DNA from: Verrucomicrobiales bacterium
Lineage (GTDB): Bacteria > Verrucomicrobiota > Verrucomicrobiia > Limisphaerales > JAFMIX01
Reading direction: 5' to 3'
Assembly: GCA_017853785.1 (NCBI GenBank)
Contig: JAFMIX010000019.1
Location: 1 to 15,487 of the forward strand
Length of the DNA stretch: 15,487 nt
Every line of letters begins with the position of its first letter. Position 1 is the stretch's first letter. Both the position numbers and the translations under genes were made by a program. This document shows, in pieces, positions 7,818 to 15,487 of the stretch. The notes under the pieces were generated by a model. It saw nothing but the letters and a program-made list of their open reading frames with translations, had not been told where the DNA came from and did not search any database.

Positions 7818-8908
7818 AGAACCTCGAGCCGCTTCCCCCCATTCCGAGCCCGCCCGAACACCACTGGCGGCGATTCCGGGTCAAAGTCATTCCCTACCTC
7901 GCCTTCATCGGCGTCACGATCTTGACCCTCTGGCTCTGGGGTCAGAACCTGGCCAACCCGCTCCTCCAAGGCACCGCCGAAGGCCTCGAAGCCGATGTCG
8001 CCAGCCCCACCACCGGCCAACTCACCCGCCTCCACGTCACCGAATTTCAGGAAGTCAAAGCCGGCGAGATCATCGCCATCATCGACCCCGCCAGCCCCGC
8101 CGTACTCAGCAACACCCTCGCGCTCGCCCGGGCCGAACTCGAACAGCTCCGCGTCGACGCCGGCTACGACGCCGGCGACAGGCTCCGCTACGCCCAATTC
8201 CAGAACACCTGGCTGCGCCAGCAGGCCGACCTCCTCGCTGCCCGCGCGCAATTGGTCTATGCCACCAGCGAATTCCAGCGCGTCAGCAACCTCTTCACCA
8301 CAGCCACCAACACCATCATTTCCCAGACCGCCTACGACTGGGCGCAGCGCGACTACCGGGAAGCGGAAGAATTGGTGCAAGGCTACACCCGCGCCCTCGC
8401 CGCCACCGAAAAATCCCTCGCCCAACTCGACCCCGACCGGCCGGACTCCCCCTCGCTCAAAGCCGCCCTCGCCGTGGCGGAAGCGAGCTTCCAACTCGCC
8501 GCCGCCGAGATTCAACCCATCGTTCTCACCGCGCCGATCAGCGGACGCGTCATCAAAATCTCCGCCCTCACCGGCAGCACCGTCGGCGCCGCCGCGCCCA
8601 TCGTCACCATCGCCAGTCCTCAAGTGGATCGCATCATCGGCTTCATCGGCCTGCCCCTGCGCCTCGAACCACAGGTCGGCATGGAAGTCGAAATCCGCAG
8701 CCGCGGCCACAACCGCGTCGTCGGCCGCTCCCGCATCGACTACGTCGGCCCCCGCATCCAACTCTTCAACGCCCCCATGCGCCTGCGCACCATGGAAGCC
8801 GCACAGGAACGCGGCCTGCCCATCGCCCTGCCCCCGCCGCCGAATCTGCACCTCCGCCCCGGCGAACTCGTGGACCTTCATCTCATCGTGGACTCCCGCC
8901 GCCCCTGA
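7814..8908 (+). CDS. HlyD-family periplasmic adaptor (membrane fusion protein)
   Basis: The product is 364 residues. A short Pro-rich cytoplasmic tail (1-23) is followed by one membrane anchor at about 24-43. A first lipoyl half-motif follows (ASPTTGQLTRLHV, then GEIIAIID, about residues 60-90). An Ala/Gln/Glu-rich coiled-coil hairpin of about 95-215 comes next, then the second lipoyl half (LTAPISGRVIKI, GSTVGAAAPIVTI). A beta-barrel domain follows, closing with LRPGELVDLHLIV. Such adaptors normally link an inner-membrane pump to an outer-membrane channel. No ABC, RND or MFS pump and no TolC-like gene lies here; the only membrane partner is DUF4956, with which it overlaps by ATGA. I infer it acts with the VTC/DUF4956 pair, perhaps leading a product through the periplasm. 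It could instead serve an unlinked pump. Confidence 0.88.
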   Translation: MKNLEPLPPIPSPPEHHWRRFRVKVIPYLAFIGVTILTLWLWGQNLANPLLQGTAEGLEADVASPTTGQLTRLHVTEFQEVKAGEIIAIIDPASPAVLSNTLALARAELEQLRVDAGYDAGDRLRYAQFQNTWLRQQADLLAARAQLVYATSEFQRVSNLFTTATNTIISQTAYDWAQRDYREAEELVQGYTRALAATEKSLAQLDPDRPDSPSLKAALAVAEASFQLAAAEIQPIVLTAPISGRVIKISALTGSTVGAAAPIVTIASPQVDRIIGFIGLPLRLEPQVGMEVEIRSRGHNRVVGRSRIDYVGPRIQLFNAPMRLRTMEAAQERGLPIALPPPPNLHLRPGELVDLHLIVDSRRP

Positions 8909-8960
8909 ACCAGCCCCTCCGTGCAGCGAATGAAGCCAGGCTGCTTTCAAGTCTGGTTCT

Positions 8961-8992
8961 AAAAATAAAAACGCCCGCCGGGGGGCGGGCGT
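8961..8992 (-). terminator. Intrinsic terminator of the gltBD operon
   Basis: ACGCCCGCC (8971-8979) and GGCGGGCGT (8984-8992) form a perfect 9-bp GC-rich stem with a 4-nt loop. On the minus strand it lies about 20 nt after the gltD stop and is followed directly by a TTTTTATTTTT-type tract (8971-8961). On the plus strand no T-tract follows, so it serves gltBD rather than hlyD. Confidence 0.85.
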
Positions 8993-9011
8993 CTGAAAAT
9001 ACAGGCCAGGC

Positions 9012-10496
9012 TTACGGGAGATCCGTCGCGCCCATCAAAAAGCGATCGCACTCCCGCGCGGCGCCGCGACCTTCGTTGAACGCCCACACCACCAAGCTCT
9101 GCCCGCGCCGGCAGTCGCCGCACGCAAACACTTTCGGATGGTTCGTGGTGTATTTGCCGTGGTCGGCCTTCACGTTCGTGCGCGGGTCGCGTTCGACTTT
9201 GAGCGCATCGAGCAAGGGCTGTTCCGGTCCGAGGAAGCCCATCGCCAGCAACACGAGTTGCGCGGGCAAGACTTTTTCAGTGCCAGGAATATGCTTCGGA
9301 ATGAACTGCCCCTTGTCGTTCTTTGTCCACTCCACCTGCACCGTGTGAACGGCTTTGACGTGGCCGCTCGCGTCGGCTTCGAACTTCGTCGCGGTCGTGA
9401 GATACAGGCGCGGGTCCGCGCCAAACTTCGCGGCGGCTTCCTCCTGACCGTAGTCCATCTTGTAGGTCTTCGGCCATTCGGGCCATGGATTGTCCTTGGC
9501 GCGTTCCAGCGGCGGCTTGGGCAAAATTTCCACCTGCACGAGCGACTTGCAGCCGTGGCGGATCGAAGTGCCCACGCAGTCCGTGCCGGTATCGCCGCCG
9601 CCGATGACGACGACATCCTTGCCCGCCGCATCGATGAAGCTGCCGTTCTTCTTACTGTCCAAAAGCGCTTTTGTGTTCGCGGTGAGGAACTCCATTGCAA
9701 AATGGATTCCCTTGTGCGCGCGACCTTCGATCGGCAGATCGCGCGGCTTGGTCGCGCCGGTCGCGAGAATCACGGCATCAAACTCGGCGAGCAGTTTCTC
9801 CGCCGGATAATTTCCGCCAACGTCGGTGTTGCAGACGAACTTCACGCCTTCCTTCTCCAGCAACTCCAGCCGGCGCAGCACGACTTCCTTCTTGTCGAGC
9901 TTCATGTTGGGAATGCCATACATGAGCAACCCGCCGGGGCGGTCGGCGCGCTCGAACACGGTCACGAGATGGCCGGCCTTGTTGAGCTGTGCGGCGGCGG
10001 AAAGTCCCGCCGGGCCGGAGCCGACGACGGCAACCTTCTTGCCCGTGCGCTTCTTCGGCGCTTCGGGAACGACCCAGCCGTTCTCCCAACCGCGGTCGAT
10101 GATGCTGACCTCGATGTTCTTGATCGTGACGGGCGGGTTGTTCATGCCCAGCACGCACGAGCCTTCGCACGGCGCGGGACAGACGCGCCCGGTGAACTCG
10201 GGAAAATTATTCGTCTTGTGCAGCCGTTCGAGCGCTTCCTTCCACAGCCCGCGATAGACAAGGTCGTTCCACTCGGGGATGAGGTTGTTGATCGGGCAGC
10301 CGCTGGCCATGCCGCTGATGAGCTGGCCGGTGTGGCAGAACGGAATGCCGCAATCCATGCAGCGCGCGCCCTGCTTCTTCAGGTCGGCCTCGGGCATGTG
10401 CTCGTGAAATTCCTTGTAATCGGCCACACGCGCCAGCGGTGAACGGTCCTGCGGCAACTCCCGCGTGAACTCTAGAAATCCGGTTGGTTTACCCAT
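9012..10496 (-). CDS. gltD: Glutamate synthase (NADPH) small/beta subunit
   Basis: The product is 494 residues, the usual GltD length, from ATG 10496; it opens with the family's typical MGKPTGFLEF. GltD oxidises NADPH through FAD and passes electrons via [4Fe-4S] centres to GltB, which makes two glutamates from glutamine and 2-oxoglutarate. The N-terminal iron-sulfur cysteines are visible: C46, C49, C54, C67 (RCMDCGIPFCH, GCPINN) and C106, C110, C114 (VCPAPCEGSC). The FAD dinucleotide fold has VVGSGPAGLSAA (GSGPAG at 159-164) and the NADPH fold VVIGGGDTGTDC (GGGDTG at 299-304). The C-terminus has the conserved ACGDCRRGQSLVVWA FAD-contact segment. It starts 35 nt after the gltB stop, in the same operon, with a strong terminator behind it. 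No Shine-Dalgarno sequence is apparent. Confidence 0.97.
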   Translation of the reverse strand: MGKPTGFLEFTRELPQDRSPLARVADYKEFHEHMPEADLKKQGARCMDCGIPFCHTGQLISGMASGCPINNLIPEWNDLVYRGLWKEALERLHKTNNFPEFTGRVCPAPCEGSCVLGMNNPPVTIKNIEVSIIDRGWENGWVVPEAPKKRTGKKVAVVGSGPAGLSAAAQLNKAGHLVTVFERADRPGGLLMYGIPNMKLDKKEVVLRRLELLEKEGVKFVCNTDVGGNYPAEKLLAEFDAVILATGATKPRDLPIEGRAHKGIHFAMEFLTANTKALLDSKKNGSFIDAAGKDVVVIGGGDTGTDCVGTSIRHGCKSLVQVEILPKPPLERAKDNPWPEWPKTYKMDYGQEEAAAKFGADPRLYLTTATKFEADASGHVKAVHTVQVEWTKNDKGQFIPKHIPGTEKVLPAQLVLLAMGFLGPEQPLLDALKVERDPRTNVKADHGKYTTNHPKVFACGDCRRGQSLVVWAFNEGRGAARECDRFLMGATDLP

Positions 10497-10531
10497 CGTA
10501 TGTTCGGTTTAGATTCTGGATTTTCTGGCGA

Positions 10532-13500
10532 TCAATGTCCGCCCTTCACGTTCTCCTCGAACGCGGCCATGATGGCGTCATCGCCGCTCAAGCCTTGCGA
10601 CTGCACTTTCTTGAGCGACTTGAGGACGCGCGCGTAGTCCTGCGGCAGCACCTTCACGAACTTCGGCACGAAGTTCTTCCAATCGGCCAGCACCTTGGCG
10701 GCCTTCTCGCTCTGGGTGTAGGTCTGGTGGCGTTGAATCTGCTTCCAGACCTGTTCGATCTCGTCGGCGTCGGTCAATTTCTCCAGGCCCACCATCTCCA
10801 TGTTGCAGCGGCTGGCGAAGTCGCCCGCCTCGTCGAGGATGTAGGCGATGCCACCGCTCATGCCGGCGGCGAAGTTGCGGCCCGTCGGGCCGAGGATGAC
10901 GACGCTGCCGCCGGTCATGTATTCGCAGCCGTGATCGCCGATGGCTTCCACGACGACGTTGACGCCGGAGTTGCGCACGCAGAAACGTTCGCCCGCCACA
11001 CCCCGGATGTAAGCCTCGCCTTTGGTCGCGCCGTAGAACGCCACGTTGCCGATGATCATGTTGTCCTCAGCCTTGAACGTCGCGGCCTTGGACGGATAAA
11101 CGATGAGCTTCGCGCCGCTCAAGCCCTTGCCGAAATAATCGTTCGCATCGCCTTCGAGTTCGAGCGTCATGCCACGCGGGCAGAACGCGCCAAAACTCTG
11201 ACCGGCGCTGCCGTTGAACTTGAGTTGCACGGTGTCTTCCGGCAGGCCGTTCGGCCCGTGCTTCTTGGTGATCTCGCTGCCGGTGATGGTGCCGACGACG
11301 CGGTTGACGTTGATGATCGGCAGTTCGGCCTTCACCTTCTCGCCACGCTGAATGGCAGGCTGGCAGAGGTCCAAAATCTTCGTGAGGTCGAGCGACTTGT
11401 CGAGGCCGTGGTCCTGCTCCTGCTGCCGGAACCGACCGACAGCGGCGTCGACTTCCGGCTGATGCAGAATGGGCGTGAGGTCGAGGCCCTTCGCCTTCCA
11501 ATGTTCGATGGCCTTCCACGGAATCAATTTGTCGGTGCGCCCGACCATGTCCTCGAGCTTGCGGAAGCCGAGTTTGGCCATGATTTCGCGGAGTTCCTGG
11601 GCGATGAAGCGCATGAAGTTCACGACGTGCGCGGGGTCGCCGGAGAACCGCGCGCGCAGTTTCGGGTCCTGCGTGGCGACGCCGACAGGACAGGTGTTCA
11701 GATGGCAGACGCGCATCACGATGCAACCGAGCACCACCAGCGGCGCGGTGGCGAAACCAAATTCCTCCGCGCCGAGCAAAGCGGCGATGGCCACATCGCG
11801 ACCGGTCTTCAACTGACCGTCGGTCTCGACGTAGATGCGGCTGCGCAGATTGTTCAACACGAGGGTCTGGTGCGTCTCGGCAAGGCCGAGTTCCCACGGA
11901 CCGCCGGCGTGTTTGATGGACGAGAGGGGCGAGGCGCCCGTGCCGCCATCGTGACCGGAGATCAGGACGACATCCGCGTGCGCCTTGCTGACGCCCGCCG
12001 CGATGGTGCCCACGCCGACTTCGCTCACCAGCTTCACGCTGACGCGCGCATGGCGGTTCGAGTTCTTGAGGTCGTGAATCAGCTCCGCCAAGTCCTCGAT
12101 GGAGTAGATGTCATGGTGCGGCGGCGGTGAAATGAGGCCGACGCCCGCCGTCGTGCCGCGCGTCTTGGCGACCCACGGATAAACTTTTTTGCCGGGCAAC
12201 TCGCCGCCTTCGCCGGGCTTCGCGCCCTGCGCCATCTTGATCTGGAGTTCCTTTGCATTGACGAGGTAATGGCTCGTCACACCGAAGCGACCGCTCGCGA
12301 CCTGCTTGATCGCAGAATTCTTGGAGTCGCCCTTCTCGTTCGTCCAGACGAAGCGCTCCGGGTCCTCGCCGCCTTCGCCGGTGTTGCTGCGACCGCCAAG
12401 CCGGTTCATCGCGATAGCCAGCGCCTCGTGCGCCTCCTTCGAGATCGAGCCGTAGCTCATCGCGCCGGTCTTGAAGCGCTTGACGATTTCCTCCACCGGC
12501 TCGACTTCTTCGAGCGGAATTGCGGTTTCGGCAAACTTGAAATCCAGCAGCCCGCGCAACGTGCACAGCGTCTTGCTGCGGTCGTTGAGCAGCTCGGCGT
12601 ATTCGCGATAAACCTTTTCGCTGTTGAGGCGGCAGGCGATCTGCAGCTTGTGGATGGTCTGCGGGTTGAACAAGTGCTGTTCGCCGTCCGCGCGCCATTG
12701 GTATTGGCCACCCGCATCAAGCTCCGGATTCACATCCAGGTTGGGGAACGCATGCGCGTGGCGCTTCAACGCCTCCTGCGCGATGACATCCAGCCCGATG
12801 CCCTCGATGCGCGTGGCCGTCCAGGTGAAATATTTGTCGACGACCTGCTTGTTGATGCCCACGGCTTCAAAGATCTGCGCGCCGCGATACGACTGGACCG
12901 TCGAGATGCCCATCTTGGCCATCGTCTTGACAACGCCCTTGATGGCGGCCTTGATGTATTTCTTGATCGCCGTCTTGTGGTCGGTGTTGAGCAACAACTT
13001 CTCGCCGATCAAATCGTCGATGGTGTCGAACGCGAGATACGGGTTGATGGCGCTGCAGCCGTAGCTGATGAGCAAGGCAAAATGATGCACCTCGCGCGGC
13101 TCGCCGGATTCGAGCACCAGCCCGCAACGCCCGCGCAGTCCGGCGCGGATGAGATGGTGATGCAGCCCCGCCGTTGCGAGCAGCGCCGGAATCGGGGCCA
13201 ATTCGGACGAAATGCCGCGGTCGGACAAAATCAGGATCGTCGCGCCGTCCTTGATGGCCTTCTCGGCGGCGGCGAACAAATCTTCGAGCGCGTTTTCCAG
13301 CCCCTTCACGCCGTCCTTGGCCTTGAAGAGAATGGGCAGCGTCTCGGCCTTGAAACCTTTGCGGCCCAACTGGCCGACGTGCCGGAGCTTCTCCAGTTCC
13401 TCGTCGGTGAGCAACGGCTGCTCCAGCTTGATGAGCGCGCAGCTTTCCGGGGTGGGGTTCAGCAACCCGCCCCGCGCGCCGACCATCGTCTCGGTGGAGG

Positions 13501-15166
13501 TGACAATCTCCTCACGGATGGGGTCGATGGGCGCATTGGTGACCTGCGCGAACAGTTGCTTGAAATAATTATAGAGCAACTGCGGCTTCTGCGAGAGCAC
13601 TGCCAGCGGCGTGTCCGTTCCCATCGAGCCGAGCGGCTGCACACCGTCATTCGCCATCGGGCCGACGATGAACCGCAAATCCTCGAACGTGTAGCCGAAG
13701 CACTGCTGCCGCTGAAGGATCTTGCGATGCTCCGGCGTGGTGCCTTCTGGCGGCTGGGGCAGGTCTTTCAGCAGGACGTGATGCTCATCCAACCACTGCT
13801 GATACGGCTGGGCGCTGGAATATTTTTTCTTCAGCTCCTCGTCGGCGACGATGCGGCCTTCGACCGTGTCCACGAGGAACATTCTTCCCGGCTGCAACCG
13901 GCCTTTGACCGCCACGCGCTCCGGGGCGATGGGCAACACGCCCGCTTCCGAGCCCATGATAACGAGGTCGTCCTTCGTGACGTAGTAGCGCGAGGGCCGC
14001 AGACCGTTGCGGTCGAGGCACGCGCCGATGCGGATGCCGTCGGTGAAGATCATCGAAGCCGGCCCGTCCCACGGCTCGGTGAGGCAGGAATGATATTCGT
14101 AGAACGCGCGCCGTGCGGCATCCATGCTCTCGTGATTCTCCCACGGCTCGGGGATCATCATCATCATTGTGTGCGGCAATTCGCGGCCCGAGAGCGTGAG
14201 CAACTCCACGACGTTGTCGAACTGCGCCGAGTCGCTGCTGTCCTCGTTGACGACGGGGATGAGTTTTTTGATGTCCTTGCCGAAAGTTTCCGACTTGAGG
14301 TTCGGTTGCGCCGCCTTCATCCAATTGACGTTGCCGCGCAGGGTGTTGATCTCGCCGTTGTGGGCGATGTAGCGGTTCGGATGGGCGCGATCCCAGCTGG
14401 GGAACGTGTTCGTAGAGAACCGGGAGTGTACGAGCGCCAGCGCCGTCACCATCGTCTCGTCGCGCAGGTCGGGATAATAATCCGCCATCTGCGTCGTCAT
14501 CAACATGCCCTTGTAGACGATCGTGCGGGCCGACAGGCTGGAAACGTAGAACCATTTGCCGCCGTCGATGCGGTTGCCGTAACGGATGGTCTGCTCCGCG
14601 ACCTTGCGGATAATGTAAAGTTTGCGCTCGAACGCCGCTTCGTCCTTCAGATCGGCGTTGCGCCCGACGAACACCTGCGCCATGTGCGGCTCGGCGGCCA
14701 CGGCGGATTGGCCGAGCGTGGAATTATCCGTCGGCACATCCCGCCAGCCGAGGAGCGTCTGGCCTTCGCCGATGATGATGCGCTCGACCTCGCGTTTGAC
14801 GAGGTCGCGCTCGATGTTGTTCTTGGGCAGGAAGACCATGCCCACGCCGTATTGACCGGGCGCCGGGAGTTTGAACCCGAGCTTGGCGGTCTTGGCGGAA
14901 AGAAATTCATGCGGCACCTGAAGCAAAATGCCCGCCCCGTCACCGGTGTTCGTCTCGCAGCCACACGCGCCGCGATGGTCGAGGTTGATGAGGATCTGGA
15001 GCGCGTCGGTGACGAGCTGGTGGGATTTCTGGCCCTTGATGTTGACCACAAAGCCCAGCCCGCAGGCGTCGTGCTCAAACTGCGGGTCGTAAAGCCCCTG
15101 CTTGGGCGGCAGGCCGCCCGGTTGGGTTTGCGTTGTATGCTGCGTCTTCACTTCAATGTTGCTCAT
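10532..15166 (-). CDS. gltB: Glutamate synthase large/alpha subunit
   Basis: The product is about 1544 residues, full length for GltB. I chose ATG 15166; an in-frame TTG at 15196 would add ten residues. GltB releases ammonia from glutamine in its class-II amidotransferase domain and channels it to the FMN/[3Fe-4S] synthase site. The nucleophile is Cys35 in HDACGLGF, so residues 1-34 are a propeptide that must be cleaved off, a normal length for the family. The amidotransferase part contains HSRFSTNT, AHNGEINTLRGN and RNGLRPSRYY. The central domain follows, and the FMN-binding part has GRSNTGEGGED and LISGHDGGTGASPLSS. The [3Fe-4S] cysteines are C1148, C1154 and C1159 (CIVMRVCHLNTCPVG). The C-terminal beta-helix has repeated G-x-x-G-x-x-x-G turns (GKGLSGAKLIVYP, MTGGSVVILG). 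It is the first gene of gltBD and diverges from manC. Confidence 0.97.
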   Translation of the reverse strand: MSNIEVKTQHTTQTQPGGLPPKQGLYDPQFEHDACGLGFVVNIKGQKSHQLVTDALQILINLDHRGACGCETNTGDGAGILLQVPHEFLSAKTAKLGFKLPAPGQYGVGMVFLPKNNIERDLVKREVERIIIGEGQTLLGWRDVPTDNSTLGQSAVAAEPHMAQVFVGRNADLKDEAAFERKLYIIRKVAEQTIRYGNRIDGGKWFYVSSLSARTIVYKGMLMTTQMADYYPDLRDETMVTALALVHSRFSTNTFPSWDRAHPNRYIAHNGEINTLRGNVNWMKAAQPNLKSETFGKDIKKLIPVVNEDSSDSAQFDNVVELLTLSGRELPHTMMMMIPEPWENHESMDAARRAFYEYHSCLTEPWDGPASMIFTDGIRIGACLDRNGLRPSRYYVTKDDLVIMGSEAGVLPIAPERVAVKGRLQPGRMFLVDTVEGRIVADEELKKKYSSAQPYQQWLDEHHVLLKDLPQPPEGTTPEHRKILQRQQCFGYTFEDLRFIVGPMANDGVQPLGSMGTDTPLAVLSQKPQLLYNYFKQLFAQVTNAPIDPIREEIVTSTETMVGARGGLLNPTPESCALIKLEQPLLTDEELEKLRHVGQLGRKGFKAETLPILFKAKDGVKGLENALEDLFAAAEKAIKDGATILILSDRGISSELAPIPALLATAGLHHHLIRAGLRGRCGLVLESGEPREVHHFALLISYGCSAINPYLAFDTIDDLIGEKLLLNTDHKTAIKKYIKAAIKGVVKTMAKMGISTVQSYRGAQIFEAVGINKQVVDKYFTWTATRIEGIGLDVIAQEALKRHAHAFPNLDVNPELDAGGQYQWRADGEQHLFNPQTIHKLQIACRLNSEKVYREYAELLNDRSKTLCTLRGLLDFKFAETAIPLEEVEPVEEIVKRFKTGAMSYGSISKEAHEALAIAMNRLGGRSNTGEGGEDPERFVWTNEKGDSKNSAIKQVASGRFGVTSHYLVNAKELQIKMAQGAKPGEGGELPGKKVYPWVAKTRGTTAGVGLISPPPHHDIYSIEDLAELIHDLKNSNRHARVSVKLVSEVGVGTIAAGVSKAHADVVLISGHDGGTGASPLSSIKHAGGPWELGLAETHQTLVLNNLRSRIYVETDGQLKTGRDVAIAALLGAEEFGFATAPLVVLGCIVMRVCHLNTCPVGVATQDPKLRARFSGDPAHVVNFMRFIAQELREIMAKLGFRKLEDMVGRTDKLIPWKAIEHWKAKGLDLTPILHQPEVDAAVGRFRQQEQDHGLDKSLDLTKILDLCQPAIQRGEKVKAELPIINVNRVVGTITGSEITKKHGPNGLPEDTVQLKFNGSAGQSFGAFCPRGMTLELEGDANDYFGKGLSGAKLIVYPSKAATFKAEDNMIIGNVAFYGATKGEAYIRGVAGERFCVRNSGVNVVVEAIGDHGCEYMTGGSVVILGPTGRNFAAGMSGGIAYILDEAGDFASRCNMEMVGLEKLTDADEIEQVWKQIQRHQTYTQSEKAAKVLADWKNFVPKFVKVLPQDYARVLKSLKKVQSQGLSGDDAIMAAFEENVKGGH

Positions 15167-15367
15167 CTCAAATTCAACTTCGCGTGGCCGTAACAAATTC
15201 AGATATGTTTTACCGAAAGCGGCGAACTGCGCAATAATTTGTTATGTTTTTCAGGGTTAATTTTGCCATTACCAAACCTCCCGGAACCGGCCCGCAAAGC
15301 AATCGAAACTAACAAACCGAAAATTTCCGTGTTCATCCGCCGACCGCCGTGCTTAAAATCCTCCCGC
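15167..15367. promoter_or_regulatory. Divergent gltB / manC intergenic region
   Basis: These 201 bp carry no gene and hold a distinctly AT-richer core (about 15191-15270) than the surroundings, as expected for promoters. On the minus strand a CATAAC box (15246-15241) and a TTAACC box (15259-15254) are weak sigma70-like elements, but they are not correctly spaced with each other. I see no convincing sigma54 or NtrC-type site, although gltB genes are often nitrogen-controlled. Confidence 0.35.
15332..15359 (+). promoter_or_regulatory. Candidate promoter for manC
   Basis: TAAAAT (15354-15359) matches the -10 consensus at five of six positions. TTCATC (15332-15337) is a weak -35 at 16 nt spacing. 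A start about 7 nt after the -10 box would put the mRNA 5' end at or within two bases of the manC ATG (15368), suggesting a leaderless transcript if real. No ribosome binding site precedes the ATG, which is consistent with this. Confidence 0.28.
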
Positions 15368-15487
15368 ATGAAAGCCCAGACCGACATCAAAGACCGCTTC
15401 GTCATCATCATGGCCGGCGGGAAAGGCGAACGCTTCTGGCCCGTCAGCCGCGAGCAGACGCCCAAACAACTCATCCAGCTCCTCGGC
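15368..15487 (+). CDS. manC: Mannose-1-phosphate guanylyltransferase (3' partial)
   Basis: Only the first 40 residues are in the window, and the frame is open at the right edge. They contain the nucleotidyltransferase signature FVIIMAGGKGERFWP followed by SREQTPKQL (G17, G18, G20, R22, W24, P25, R28, P32, K33, Q34). This is the GTP-binding loop of sugar-nucleotide pyrophosphorylases in the form usual for GDP-mannose synthesis: mannose-1-phosphate plus GTP gives GDP-mannose, a precursor for surface polysaccharide. ATG 15368 leaves ten residues before the first beta strand, a normal spacing. Other sugar-1-phosphate nucleotidyltransferases share the loop, but the WPxSRxxxPKQ ending favours ManC. 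It diverges from gltB, and nothing suggests a functional tie to it. Confidence 0.85.
   Translation, partial: MKAQTDIKDRFVIIMAGGKGERFWPVSREQTPKQLIQLLG

Noticed and set aside
7790..8950. 386-codon minus-strand frame rich in Gly, Ala, Glu and Asp opposite hlyD
   Set aside because: Low-complexity complement of the C-rich hlyD coding strand.
8907..8959. 7-bp inverted repeat GAACCAG / CTGGTTC after hlyD as an operon terminator
   Set aside because: The arms are 39 nt apart, weakly structured inside and followed by A-rich rather than T-rich sequence.
7585..9348. 587-codon plus-strand frame spanning DUF4956, hlyD and the gltD 3' end
   Set aside because: Runs through two real genes in another frame and across the gltBD terminator; Pro/Arg/Ser-rich nonsense composition.
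9138..10442. 434-codon plus-strand frame opposite gltD
   Set aside because: Antisense shadow of a GltD with all its cysteine and nucleotide-binding motifs intact.
10484..12130. 548-codon plus-strand frame opposite the gltB C-terminal half
   Set aside because: Antisense shadow of GltB; biased composition and no recognisable motif.
12269..15193. 974-codon open frame on the plus strand opposite gltB
   Set aside because: It is exactly antisense to a perfectly recognisable GltB. Its protein is rich in Arg, Val, Asp, His and Leu with no domain pattern, as expected from the complement of GC-rich codons.
15167..15367. Sigma54/NtrC control site for gltB
   Set aside because: No TGGCAC-N5-TTGC-like element was found by eye on the minus strand.
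15199..15474. 91-codon minus-strand frame upstream of gltB
   Set aside because: Overlaps the manC start antisense and the promoter region; no recognisable domain.

Overview
The window looks like a chromosomal segment from a high-GC, Gram-negative-type bacterium, most likely of the Verrucomicrobiota (inference). The reasons are a very large secreted CotH/lamin-tail protein with tandem beta-sandwich repeats, a shared C-terminal module ending in an (F/Y)YRL motif on two unrelated secreted proteins, a HlyD-type periplasmic adaptor, and gene starts that mostly lack a clear Shine-Dalgarno sequence. No rRNA, tRNA, CRISPR array, transposase or phage gene was seen.

Left part (1-8908), an envelope module. 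A 5'-truncated giant CotH-kinase / chitobiase-like / seven-fold lamin-tail protein runs rightward to 4858. A secreted DUF2334 (polysaccharide-deacetylase-like) protein is convergent with it and overlaps its 3' end by 86 bp. Diverging from the DUF2334 gene is a tight three-gene operon: a VTC-domain (polyphosphate-polymerase-type) protein, a DUF4956 integral membrane protein 12 nt downstream, and a HlyD-family adaptor joined to it by a 4-nt ATGA overlap. CotH, VTC and DUF4956 genes are known to neighbour each other in many bacteria, but what they do together is not settled. The HlyD partner and the DUF2334 gene make this version interesting. A reasonable hypothesis is a nucleotide-dependent system that makes or moves an anionic polymer, or phosphorylates surface proteins, at the cell envelope.

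Right part (8961-15367), a core-metabolism operon. gltB and gltD (NADPH glutamate synthase large and small subunits) lie on the minus strand, 35 nt apart, and end in a strong intrinsic terminator (8961-8992) just past hlyD. gltB diverges across about 200 bp of AT-richer DNA from a 3'-truncated mannose-1-phosphate guanylyltransferase gene that runs off the right end.

No gene-free stretch exceeds 300 bases. The largest gaps are 6051-6284 and 15167-15367, both divergent promoter regions. Many very long open frames lie antisense to these GC-rich genes; I treat them as shadows.
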